Both the position numbers and the translations under genes were made by a program. From contig DASVQA010000045.1 in NCBI GenBank assembly GCA_036389375.1, forward strand, positions 1-27,078: a stretch of DNA of 27,078 bases. Direction: 5' to 3'. The DNA comes from QHXQ01 sp036389375 (lineage in GTDB: Bacteria; Acidobacteriota; Blastocatellia; Pyrinomonadales; Pyrinomonadaceae). Positions 7,657 through 14,900 of this stretch are shown here, piece after piece. Every line of letters begins with the position of its first letter. The stretch's first letter is position 1. The notes beneath the pieces were generated by a model. It made no database searches. It saw only the letters and a list, made by a program, of their open reading frames with translations, and had not been told where the DNA came from.

Positions 7657-8877
7657 TCAGCTTGACGGGCGTGCGGCTGGCGGGAGGACGGCGCTGAAGT
7701 CGCGTTGGAAGCGCGCGGCATAGTCGGTGAGCAGTTGCTCGATGCGGCCGGCGTCGGGCGAGCGGATGATGAGACCGACGTGCGCGGGCTTCTTCATGCG
7801 CCAGACGATCTCCGCGTCGTTGTAGGCGGACGTGTCGGGCCATTCCGAGCGCGCGAGCGAGACGAGCAGCCCCGCGTGGTCGGCGCGTGCGAGCGGAACG
7901 TGATAGGGTTCGCGCCCGCCGGCCAATTCGATCTTCGCCCACTCGGCCCACAGGTTGATGCCGGTCGCCGCCTCGATCAACTCCACGATGTTCGCGCCGC
8001 CGACGCGCGCCGCCGTTTCCAGAAAATAGAACTCGCCGTCCGCACGCCCCTTGATGAACTCCGTGTGCGAGACGCCGCGCGGCAGTTTCATGGCGCGCAG
8101 CACGGCGCGGTTCGCCGCCTGTAGCGCCTGCTCGTCCGCCGTGCCGCGCGGGAGCGTGCGCGTGGTGAAGATGCCGCCGCTGTGTGCTACGTCCAAAGGC
8201 CGCAGGCCGTAGCGGTTGGCGATGGAAAACTGTATCTCGCCGTCGTAGACGATTGAATCAACGTGGTAGATGTCGCCGGGCACGTAGCGTTCGAGCAGGT
8301 AGAAGGATTGGCGGTCGCCCAAGTTTTCGAGCGCGGGCCAGAGTTCTTCGGGCGTGTTGAGCTTGCAGATGCCGGTGGCCGACGCCTCGAAACGGGGCTT
8401 CAAGAGCCAGGGCCCAGGCACGCGCGCCATGTAAGCGCGCAGCCGCGCGTAGTTGAGCACGTGGACGAAATCGGGCACGCGTATGCCGGTCTCCTGCGCC
8501 TGCATACGCATGGCCAGCTTGTCGCGGAAGTAGCGCGTCGTCGTCTCGCCGAGACCCGGCACGCGCAGGTGCTCACGCAGCGCCGCCGCCTTCTCCAAGT
8601 CGAAATCGTCGAGCGGCACGATGCGGTCGATCTCTTCCGTGCGTGCCACGTAGCTGACGCTTTTGACTACGTCGCCCATGTCCCAGACCTTATCCACGTC
8701 GGGCATGTAGAAGATTTCGTCAATGCTCTCGGTGGGCCAGTCCGCCTTGTCCCTGAGGCTGAGCGAGGTCAGCAGCAGCACGCGCGCGCCCTGTCGTTTG
8801 CACTCGCGCAGAAACTCCTGCCCCTTCTCGTAACTGGCGATGCAGAGGACGGTCAGCGGGCGGGCGTCGTTCATCAT
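7657..8877 (-). CDS. ATP-grasp domain protein (paralogue B)
   Basis: This protein of about 406 aa is homologous along its whole length to the convergent 6352-7596 product. It shares VLCIASYEKGQEFLRECKRQ, FRDKLAMRMQAQETGIRVP, WLLKPRFEASATGI, YLLERYVPGDIYHVDS and DGEFYFLETAARVGG. The predicted metal-binding and ATP-binding positions are kept, so both copies look active. I chose ATG 8877 because AAGGAG (8886-8891) is 8 nt upstream; an open frame extends 24 codons further but has no such signal. A second ATG follows at once. It lies 83 nt downstream of the 116-aa gene on the same strand and may be co-transcribed with it. The substrate is unknown. Confidence 0.88.
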   Translation of the reverse strand: MMNDARPLTVLCIASYEKGQEFLRECKRQGARVLLLTSLSLRDKADWPTESIDEIFYMPDVDKVWDMGDVVKSVSYVARTEEIDRIVPLDDFDLEKAAALREHLRVPGLGETTTRYFRDKLAMRMQAQETGIRVPDFVHVLNYARLRAYMARVPGPWLLKPRFEASATGICKLNTPEELWPALENLGDRQSFYLLERYVPGDIYHVDSIVYDGEIQFSIANRYGLRPLDVAHSGGIFTTRTLPRGTADEQALQAANRAVLRAMKLPRGVSHTEFIKGRADGEFYFLETAARVGGANIVELIEAATGINLWAEWAKIELAGGREPYHVPLARADHAGLLVSLARSEWPDTSAYNDAEIVWRMKKPAHVGLIIRSPDAGRIEQLLTDYAARFQRDFSAVLPPAARPSS

Positions 8878-8960
8878 GTGGGGCACTCCTTCAAGACAGT
8901 TGGGCGCGCTGCGCTCGTCGGCTGAAGCGAACACAGAGCTAAGAGTCAAGCGCCGCCCGT

Positions 8961-9311
8961 TTATGAATCCCAGAACTCGCGCGTGATGATGCGCCGCGCT
9001 TCCGCGCCGCTCAGGTCGCCCTGCGCGAACTTGTAGGCGATGGTGTCTTCGTAGCTTGCGCGCCCCGCCGTCGTGCGTAGCGCCGCCTGTTCGGGCGTGA
9101 AGCCGGCCTCTTCAAGCGCGCGCGCGTCCTGTGCGCGGAAGCAGCGCGCACTGAGCCAGTCGGCCACCTCTTCCGCATCGTCGAAGCCGGCTGCGAGCCA
9201 TTCGGCTGCAACTGCTTCGGCGTTCGCACCGCCGATAGCCGCCGCGCCGTAGCGCGCCACGACCGCGCCCACGCGCTCTAATAACGCGCTCCGTTCTTCA
9301 TCAGACGCCAC
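8961..9311 (-). CDS. Helical hypothetical protein (116 aa)
   Basis: No family is recognised. The start is GTG 9311 with GGAG about 10 nt upstream. The protein is almost entirely helical and acidic, with no signal peptide or membrane segment. Two similar segments, EWLAAGFDDAEEVADWLSAR and ARALEEAGFTPEQAA, look like related helix-turn-helix units around an AGF turn. This suggests an internal repeat or a small helical-bundle domain of the UBA/CUE size class. It is the only gene adjacent, on the same strand, to ATP-grasp paralogue B, so a functional link is possible. It faces away from the 9461 gene across a 149-bp divergent region. Confidence 0.7.
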   Translation of the reverse strand: MASDEERSALLERVGAVVARYGAAAIGGANAEAVAAEWLAAGFDDAEEVADWLSARCFRAQDARALEEAGFTPEQAALRTTAGRASYEDTIAYKFAQGDLSGAEARRIITREFWDS

Positions 9312-9460
9312 GCCGGCCCAACTCCATTCCTTAACGATTTCGGGGCTGCTAATCTATAGCGTCGGTCGCTTTATTGCCAAGTGCGGGCGTCGGCTTTGCT
9401 TCGGGCGCGGCCCGGTTGTAGCATAAAGACCTGAAGCAAAAACGGCTGCCTGACCATCTG

Positions 9461-10102
9461 ATGAATTTAACGACCGTCGCCATCGGTGGCTTCACCTCGA
9501 ACGCGGGTAAGACCACGCTCGTCTGCGAACTGCTGCGCGGGCTGTCCCGTTGGGAAGCGATCAAACAGACGCGCGGGCACTATCGCTCGTGCGGCAAAGA
9601 CCCGCATGCCTGCTGCGTCAGCCATCTGCTCGGCGACGCGCCGGTGCTGCGTTCCGGGCGCGCAGAGACTTATGCGCCCGGCAAGGACACGGGGCGCTAC
9701 TGGGACGCGGGCGCGGCGAACGTCCACTGGCTGATCGCCACCGATGGACAGGTCGAACAGGGCATCAAAGAGGCCCTTGCACGCGTGCATGCGCCCGGCG
9801 TGCTTATCGAAGGCAACAGCTTTCTGCCTTACGTGCAGACCGATTTTGTGATCATGGCCGTGGCGCGCAACATCGGCCGGATCAAACCGTCGGCCCGGCG
9901 TGCGCTCGCGCGCTGCGACGCGTTCTATCTGTTCACCGCAGAGACGGGCGATGACGACGAGGCCGCGCGCGCACAGTTCGCCACGTGGTGTGCGGCCAAT
10001 CCGGACGGCGCGCGTTTAAGTCGGATTCCAACCTACACGCGCACTGAGTTGCCGGCGTTGCGGGCGCGCGTGCAGGCGCTCGGCGCAACGGTCGCAGTAT
10101 AA
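9461..10102 (+). CDS. P-loop NTPase of the MobB/BioD-like (SIMIBI) type
   Basis: This 213-aa protein begins MNLTTVAIGGFTSNAGKTTL. The Walker A segment is GFTSNAGKTT (G10, G16, K17, T18), with the five-residue spacing of BioD and the SNxGKTTL form of MobB, which in molybdenum cofactor synthesis assists attachment of GMP to molybdopterin. A cysteine cluster RSCGKDPHACC (C44, C51, C52) may bind metal. A hydrophobic strand ending in Glu (GVLIEGNSFLPY) is a likely Walker-B-like element. No strong ribosome binding site precedes ATG 9461. The MOSC-domain gene two genes downstream supports a link to molybdenum or sulfur-carrier chemistry, but full-length similarity to MobB is not certain from the sequence alone. 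Confidence 0.72.
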   Translation: MNLTTVAIGGFTSNAGKTTLVCELLRGLSRWEAIKQTRGHYRSCGKDPHACCVSHLLGDAPVLRSGRAETYAPGKDTGRYWDAGAANVHWLIATDGQVEQGIKEALARVHAPGVLIEGNSFLPYVQTDFVIMAVARNIGRIKPSARRALARCDAFYLFTAETGDDDEAARAQFATWCAANPDGARLSRIPTYTRTELPALRARVQALGATVAV

Positions 10103-10103
10103 T
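10098..10103 (+). promoter_or_regulatory. Perfect -10 box (TATAAT), possible internal promoter
   Basis: TATAAT at 10098-10103 overlaps the stop codon of the P-loop gene and lies 30 bp before the small basic gene. No good -35 hexamer is found at 16-18 bp, so activity is uncertain. It may allow 10133 and the genes after it to be transcribed separately. Confidence 0.3.
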
Positions 10104-10132
10104 TCACACAGGAGCTAACAGGAGGGCTTTAC

Positions 10133-10315
10133 ATGTCTGACAAGGAGCGGCAGAAGAAGGACGGCGCACGCACCGACAAGCAGAACAAACGGATGCGCGA
10201 TGCGACGAGCGCGCGCAAAGCCGGCGACAAGGCGCAGGAACTGCCGAAGGACAAGTCCAATCTCGGCGACAAGCCCGAACCCAAAGTGCGCGGCACACGC
10301 GGGCGCTCACAATAA
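10133..10315 (+). CDS. Small highly charged basic protein (60 aa)
   Basis: ATG 10133 is preceded by AGGAGG (10120-10125) at 7 nt, one of the best ribosome binding sites in the window, so it is very likely translated. The sequence is dominated by Lys, Arg, Asp and Glu (for example MSDKERQKKDGARTDKQNKR) and ends RGTRGRSQ. It has no Cys, Trp, Tyr or Phe and is probably intrinsically disordered. No family is recognised; small basic disordered proteins often bind nucleic acid, but that is speculation here. It lies 30 bp after the P-loop gene and 30 bp before the MOSC gene. Confidence 0.68.
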   Translation: MSDKERQKKDGARTDKQNKRMRDATSARKAGDKAQELPKDKSNLGDKPEPKVRGTRGRSQ

Positions 10316-10345
10316 CTAAAGCCCCGCGCGCCCGCTTTGCTCAGC

Positions 10346-10840
10346 ATGCAAGGCTACGTATACCAACTCAACTGCTCGGACGGCGGCGTGCCGAAGCGCG
10401 CCGTCGCGGCGGCCGAACTGACGCCGACCGGGCTTGTCGGCGACCGGCAGGCGCACCCGCGCTTTCACGGCGGGCCGGAGCGCGCCCTCTGCCTCTACGC
10501 GCTCGAACGCATAGAGGCGCTTCGAGCCGAAGGGCATCCGATCTATCCCGGCTCGGTCGGCGAAAACGTCACCATCGCGGGGCTAGACTGGGCGCAACTT
10601 GCACCCGGCGTGCGCCTTGCGCTCGGCGACGAGGTCGTTATACAGATCACCAAGCCCGCCAGCCCCTGCAACTCAATCGCCGGTTCATTCGTCGGCGGCG
10701 AGTTCAAACGCATCGCCCAAAAACTGCACCCCGGCGAGGCGCGCCTCTACGCGCGCGTCCTGCGCACGGGGCGGCTCGCCGCCGGGCAGACGGTGCGCCT
10801 GCTGCCGAACGATAACGGCGCACGGCCGGAAGGAGCGTGA
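10346..10840 (+). CDS. MOSC-domain protein
   Basis: The protein of about 164 aa is essentially one MOSC domain (molybdenum cofactor sulfurase C-terminal). Diagnostic features are GLVGDRQAHPRFHGGPERAL near the start, GSVGENVTIAGLDW in the middle, and the conserved cysteine in ITKPASPCNSIAG, which in this family can carry a persulfide for sulfur transfer. The ATG at 10346 is preferred over an in-frame TTG at 10337; neither has a clear ribosome binding site, so translation may depend on the upstream gene. Stand-alone MOSC proteins of this size resemble YiiM/YuaD-type members. Its substrate is not determined by sequence. Three nucleotides separate its stop from the pncA start. Confidence 0.9.
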   Translation: MQGYVYQLNCSDGGVPKRAVAAAELTPTGLVGDRQAHPRFHGGPERALCLYALERIEALRAEGHPIYPGSVGENVTIAGLDWAQLAPGVRLALGDEVVIQITKPASPCNSIAGSFVGGEFKRIAQKLHPGEARLYARVLRTGRLAAGQTVRLLPNDNGARPEGA

Positions 10841-10843
10841 AGC

Positions 10844-11482
10844 GTGGCCAACACCAACGAGCCAAACGCAGAGCCGAGCCAAGCCGCACACGATGCGTCG
10901 TCGCCGTCGGCTACGCGGCGCGCGCTCATCCTCGTTGACATACAGAACGACTTCTGTCCCGGCGGCTCGCTCGCCGTCCGCGAAGGCGATCAGATCGTGC
11001 CCATCGTCAACGAACTGCAAAAACATTTCGATCTCATCGTCGCCACCAAAGACTGGCATCCGCCCGGCCATGCCAGCTTCGAGACGCTCTGGCCGCCGCA
11101 CTGCGTACAGGCGAGCGCGGGCGCAGAGTTCGTGCCCACGCTCGACACCCGACGCATCACGCGCACGTTCCTCAAAGGCACGGACATGTCCGTTGACTCC
11201 TACAGCGGTTTCTTCGACAACGAACATCTGCGCGCCACAGGGCTTGGCGACTACCTGAAAGCACAGGGCGTCACCGATGTCGTCATCACGGGGCTGGCGA
11301 CCGATTACTGCGTCAAGTTCACCGCGCTCGACGCCGTCGGTCTCGGCTTCCACACCACCGTCGTCAAAGACGCCTGTCGCGGCGTCGAAGTCAACCCCGG
11401 CGACACCGACCAGGCGCTCCGCGACATGGTGGCGGCCGGCGTGCAAGTCGTCGAGAGCCGCGACATCCTCGGCGTAAGTTAA
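10844..11482 (+). CDS. pncA: Nicotinamidase (isochorismatase-like hydrolase)
   Basis: PncA hydrolyses nicotinamide to nicotinate and ammonia in NAD salvage. The 212-aa protein has the full catalytic set: D32 in LILVDIQNDFCPGGSL, K111 in TFLKGTD and nucleophile C156 in GLATDYCVKFTALDA. The metal site is D70 and H72 in TKDWHPPGH plus H86 in WPPHC. The start is GTG 10844 with AGGAG (10831-10835) 8 nt upstream, overlapping the end of the MOSC gene. The first 25 residues form a polar, probably disordered extension. It is the last gene of the plus-strand cluster and ends 22 nt from the convergent restriction enzyme gene. Confidence 0.94.
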   Translation: MANTNEPNAEPSQAAHDASSPSATRRALILVDIQNDFCPGGSLAVREGDQIVPIVNELQKHFDLIVATKDWHPPGHASFETLWPPHCVQASAGAEFVPTLDTRRITRTFLKGTDMSVDSYSGFFDNEHLRATGLGDYLKAQGVTDVVITGLATDYCVKFTALDAVGLGFHTTVVKDACRGVEVNPGDTDQALRDMVAAGVQVVESRDILGVS

Positions 11483-11504
11483 ATATCCTTCCAGCTTTTC
11501 TAAT

Positions 11505-12521
11505 TCACCAACGCGCCTGCAACTTGACGAGCGTCGGCGGCGCGCTCGTCATCCGCACGTCTAGCTTGAGGCTCGCTTCGACGTGCGCGGAAGCGTTGTG
11601 CAGGCGCAGCGTGAACGCCCAGTTCTGATCGAAGGTGAGTATGATCGTGTTGTCGGAGCGCGGCTTGAACGCGACGGCTTGCAGTCTGGTCGGGAGCGGC
11701 AGTTGCGCGATGGCGGGCGGCGTTTGCGCCGCGCCCGGCGTTTGCCTGCGCGCGTCTGCCGGCCGGGCGAGCGTGCCGGCAAAGGAGAAAGCCTGCACGG
11801 TCGTCGTGCGCGCAGGCATGGAGACGATCAGTTTGTAGAAGTCCTGCCGGCCGAGAAAGTAGGTGACGAGGGCGGCGGCGGCATCCTTGTGTTGCCGCAC
11901 GAGGCGTTCGAGTTGGGCGGCGAGCGCCTGCATGACGGGCCGGTAGAAGCGCGCGCCCTTCTCCTCTTCCTTGAGATTGAGCGAACTCCAATGCGCGCCG
12001 ACGGCGGCGAGTTGTTCGAGTTCGGTGAACGTCGGCTTGACGGCGGCGAAATAGAGCGCGTCGCAAGGGTGCTCAGTCCAGTGCTGGCAGAAGTCGAGCG
12101 TGCGGGCGAGGCGCGGGTTCTTCGCCACGTCATTGTTGTGTTTGACGGAGACGCCGAGCGTCCAGCCGCCGGTCGTCGTCACAACCACATCGCGCACGTC
12201 GCCCGCCGTGCCTTGCGCGTCCGCCTGTATCCGCACGTCGAAGCGCAGAGCGCCGGGCATCTGTAAAGTGGCTTCGAGTTGCGCGACGAGCCGCACGCCG
12301 GCCTGCGCGCCGAGATCGTATTTGGCGCGCGTCTCGGCGGGGAGCGCGGCGTAGCGGCGCGCGGCCGTGCGAGCGGCGTCGGACTCTGTGAGCGCAGCCT
12401 GTGCGCCGCGCGCTTCGAGCGCTTCGATGAGCGCGGCGGCGACGGCGTACTCAAGCGCCTTGCCGTAAGCCTGCTGTTTCTGCGCGAGCAGGGCGGCGCG
12501 CAGAGAGGCTGAGACGTTCAT
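11505..12521 (-). CDS. HaeIII-family type II restriction endonuclease, apparently solitary
   Basis: This 338-aa protein matches the layout of the HaeIII restriction enzyme family (recognition GGCC). It has an N-terminal helix with KALEYAVAAALIEAL (E24), then a PD-(D/E)XK-like core GDVRDVVV (D108, D111) and WTLGVSVKHNND (K127, H128, N129), followed by RLARTLDFCQHW. The C-terminal region is LRLHNASAHVEASLKLD. Length is near the family norm of a little over 300 residues, and there is no frameshift. A proline/alanine-rich insert near residues 255-275 (DARRQTPGAAQTPPA) is the only irregularity. No methyltransferase gene is present within 11 kb on one side or 14 kb on the other. No good ribosome binding site precedes ATG 12521. 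The family assignment comes from remembered motifs, and the specificity is inferred. Confidence 0.8.
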   Translation of the reverse strand: MNVSASLRAALLAQKQQAYGKALEYAVAAALIEALEARGAQAALTESDAARTAARRYAALPAETRAKYDLGAQAGVRLVAQLEATLQMPGALRFDVRIQADAQGTAGDVRDVVVTTTGGWTLGVSVKHNNDVAKNPRLARTLDFCQHWTEHPCDALYFAAVKPTFTELEQLAAVGAHWSSLNLKEEEKGARFYRPVMQALAAQLERLVRQHKDAAAALVTYFLGRQDFYKLIVSMPARTTTVQAFSFAGTLARPADARRQTPGAAQTPPAIAQLPLPTRLQAVAFKPRSDNTIILTFDQNWAFTLRLHNASAHVEASLKLDVRMTSAPPTLVKLQARW

Positions 12522-12779
12522 GCGGCCGTGAGTTTACTAGACGAGCAAGCTTTCAGTCGCGCCCGCGCGGCGACTGTGTGTAACCACAGTTCGGTGCGCG
12601 TACACGCCCGCGCCCGCTAGTGTCCGGCGCGCAGGGTCGCACACGTTGGTAGCGCAAGCCCCCGCCGTCAGCCCGCACGTATCGGTGGCCCCACGCCCGC
12701 GACATAATTCGCCTGTTGTAAATCAGACCAGCCGCGCCCCGTTAAGCGCGGGCTGACTTGGGAGCAGCAACAGCACCGC
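12522..12779. other. Divergent regulatory region between the restriction gene and the propeller/VWA/TPR operon
   Basis: About 260 bp with no gene. Two adjacent small inverted repeats lie near the restriction-gene side: CAGTCGC/GCGACTG (12554-12560, 12570-12576) and ACTGTG/CACAGT just after. They could be operators. On the operon side a CATAAT (12703-12708) is the best -10 candidate but has no convincing -35. A bulged hairpin AGCCGCGC...GCGCGGGCT lies shortly before the operon start. Confidence 0.4.
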
Positions 12780-14900
12780 GTGCGATTAACAGAACGAACA
12801 AGACGAACGAATTGGCCGACGCACCTGATCGATCTGCGCACGGTCGCAGCCCACGCGCGCTATCATCTGCGCCGGCAGCGCACGCTGCTCGTCAGCTTAT
12901 TCATACTCGCTCTCGTCCTCGCCCTCTGCGGCGCGTGGTGCATCAAGCGCGCCGCGCGCGCACAGCTTGCACGCGAACGCGCACAATTCGCGCGCGCGCA
13001 TCTGATCCCATTTGAACACAGACAGCTTCCGGCCAGCGACCGCCCCGAACTACGCGTTCTACAGGCCACTCGCCGCACGCGCGCCGTCGCGCGCTTTCAC
13101 GATTCATACTTTGCCGCGACCGACGGCGGGCTGCTTGAACTGACGCAGGCGGGCGCGGCGCTACGCCACTACACCGTGCTCGACGGCTTGCCCGAAAGCG
13201 ACCTGACGAGCCTCGCCGCGTGGGGCGACAAACTGTTCATCGGCACACGCACACAAGGGCTGGCCGCATTCGACGGCGCGCGCTTTGAGAGTTATCGCTT
13301 CACCGACCGCCAGCCGCAGGCCATCACGGCGCTCGTCGCCGACGCGGGCCGCCTGTTCGTCGGCACGTTCGCCGGCGGGTTGATCGAGTTTGACGGCCGC
13401 CAGTTCCGAGAGTTGCTGCCCGGCGCGGACGATGCACACCTGCGCGGCATCAACTGTCTCACGCTCGACGGCGCGCGGCTCTACGTCGGCACGTTTGCCG
13501 ATGGGCTGTGGCTCGCGGAAGCAGGCCGCTGGCTGCATTTTACGACCGACGCCGGGCTGCCCTCGAATCGCGTCGTCGCCGTCGCCGCGCAAGGCGCGCG
13601 CCTGCTCGTCGCCACCGACTTCGGGCTGGCCTCAGCCGCCGGCAACGAACTGCTGAGCGCGCAGCCACCACCGCAGGTTTTTCAAACCATCGCCACGCTG
13701 CCCACGCTTGCGGGGCTGGCGCAGTTCGGCGGTCGCACCCTGCTCTGCACAGACGACGGGCATTTGTTCGCCTTAGTCTTCGACGCGGCGCACACCGCGC
13801 AACTCAAACCTCTCACAGCGCCCGACGCGCGCGCGCAAGCCACAACCTTAACCGACTGTCAGTTGCGCACGCTCGACGACGAACTGTGGCTGCTCACAAG
13901 CGACGGCATCCGGCGCACAAACGTGACCGGGTCTGATTCGACTTCCGCGCCCGCGCTCGCGCCTTTTACGCAGCCCGACGCGGCGCACGAACTGGCGAGC
14001 AACACCGTCGCCGCGCTCGCGCTCGACGATGCGGGGCGGCTCTGGGTCGGCAGTTTCCGCGACGGCATAGACCTGCTCGCGCCCGACGGGCGCAGGCTCG
14101 CGCACCTCGACACCGAAGCGGCGCGCGAGATCAACGCGCTCGGCTTCGACCCGCACGCGCGCGTCATGCTGGCCGCCACCGCGCAGGGTCTCGTGCGCTT
14201 CGATGCCGCTCTCCACGCAACGCGCACAAACGCCGCCGATGGACTCTTGAGCAACGCCGTCACGCACGTTGCCCTGCTGCCCGCGCAGGCTGCGGCCGGT
14301 CAAACTTCGACAGCCAGCGCAACGCACCACGCGCCGGCTACGGAATTAGTCTGTGCGACGAGTCGCGGCCTCAGCTTCGGTGCGCCGGGCCACTGGCGCG
14401 GGCTGACCAGCGTGCAGGGCCTGCCGAGTAACAGTCTCTACGCGGTGCTCGCGCACGGGCGCAGCCTCTTCGTCGGCACGCTCGGCGGTCTCGCTCAGGT
14501 CGAGGCGGGCCGCGTCGTGCGCGTCTTCACAGATGCCAACTCAGCGCTGACGCACAACTGGGTGACGGCGCTCGCGGCGACGGGCGAGCGCGTCTTCATC
14601 GGCACGTATGGCGGCGGCGTGTTTGAACTGCTGCCGTCGGGCGAACTCCATTCATTCGCGGCCGCGACCGGCGCGCTCGTCGTCAATCCGAACGCGCTAT
14701 GGAGCGACGGCGCGCGGCTCTACGCCTGTACGCTCGACGGCGTGTGGGTCTTCGACCTGCACACGCAGCACTGGACGCACCTGCGCGCCGAACTGCCCGC
14801 GCCGACCGTGCTGAGCGTCACCGGCGACGGCGCTTACGTCTATTTCGGCACGACCAACGGCATCGCGCGCATCGCCACCAGCTACTTCGCACAGACATGA
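12780..14900 (+). CDS. Membrane-anchored two-component-regulator-type beta-propeller protein
   Basis: This 706-aa protein has a basic cytoplasmic N-terminus, one transmembrane helix at about residues 36-55 (LLVSLFILALVLALCGAWCI) and then an extracytoplasmic region built of Reg_prop/WD-like blades. The blades repeat patterns such as LFIGTRTQGLAAFDG, LFVGTFAGGLIEFDG, LYVGTFADGLWLAEAG and VFIGTYGGGVFELLPSG. The number of repeats would suit two propellers. In hybrid two-component systems this sensor is followed by a kinase and response regulator. Here the protein stops at the last blade, so it is a stand-alone recognition or scaffold module. The start GTG 12780 has only a distant GGGAG upstream, so the exact N-terminus is uncertain. 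The gene overlaps the next by ATGA (14897-14900). Confidence 0.85.
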   Translation: MRLTERTRRTNWPTHLIDLRTVAAHARYHLRRQRTLLVSLFILALVLALCGAWCIKRAARAQLARERAQFARAHLIPFEHRQLPASDRPELRVLQATRRTRAVARFHDSYFAATDGGLLELTQAGAALRHYTVLDGLPESDLTSLAAWGDKLFIGTRTQGLAAFDGARFESYRFTDRQPQAITALVADAGRLFVGTFAGGLIEFDGRQFRELLPGADDAHLRGINCLTLDGARLYVGTFADGLWLAEAGRWLHFTTDAGLPSNRVVAVAAQGARLLVATDFGLASAAGNELLSAQPPPQVFQTIATLPTLAGLAQFGGRTLLCTDDGHLFALVFDAAHTAQLKPLTAPDARAQATTLTDCQLRTLDDELWLLTSDGIRRTNVTGSDSTSAPALAPFTQPDAAHELASNTVAALALDDAGRLWVGSFRDGIDLLAPDGRRLAHLDTEAAREINALGFDPHARVMLAATAQGLVRFDAALHATRTNAADGLLSNAVTHVALLPAQAAAGQTSTASATHHAPATELVCATSRGLSFGAPGHWRGLTSVQGLPSNSLYAVLAHGRSLFVGTLGGLAQVEAGRVVRVFTDANSALTHNWVTALAATGERVFIGTYGGGVFELLPSGELHSFAAATGALVVNPNALWSDGARLYACTLDGVWVFDLHTQHWTHLRAELPAPTVLSVTGDGAYVYFGTTNGIARIATSYFAQT

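Noticed and set aside
7644..7668. Inverted repeat around the stop of ATP-grasp paralogue B
   Set aside because: The stem is short and bulged, overlaps the stop codon and has no T run, so it is not convincing as a terminator.
14699..14896. Upstream extension of the VIT/VWA frame
   Set aside because: It would overlap about 200 bp of the propeller gene in another frame and gives an Arg-rich non-signal N-terminus. ATG 14897 gives a proper signal peptide and the ATGA overlap.
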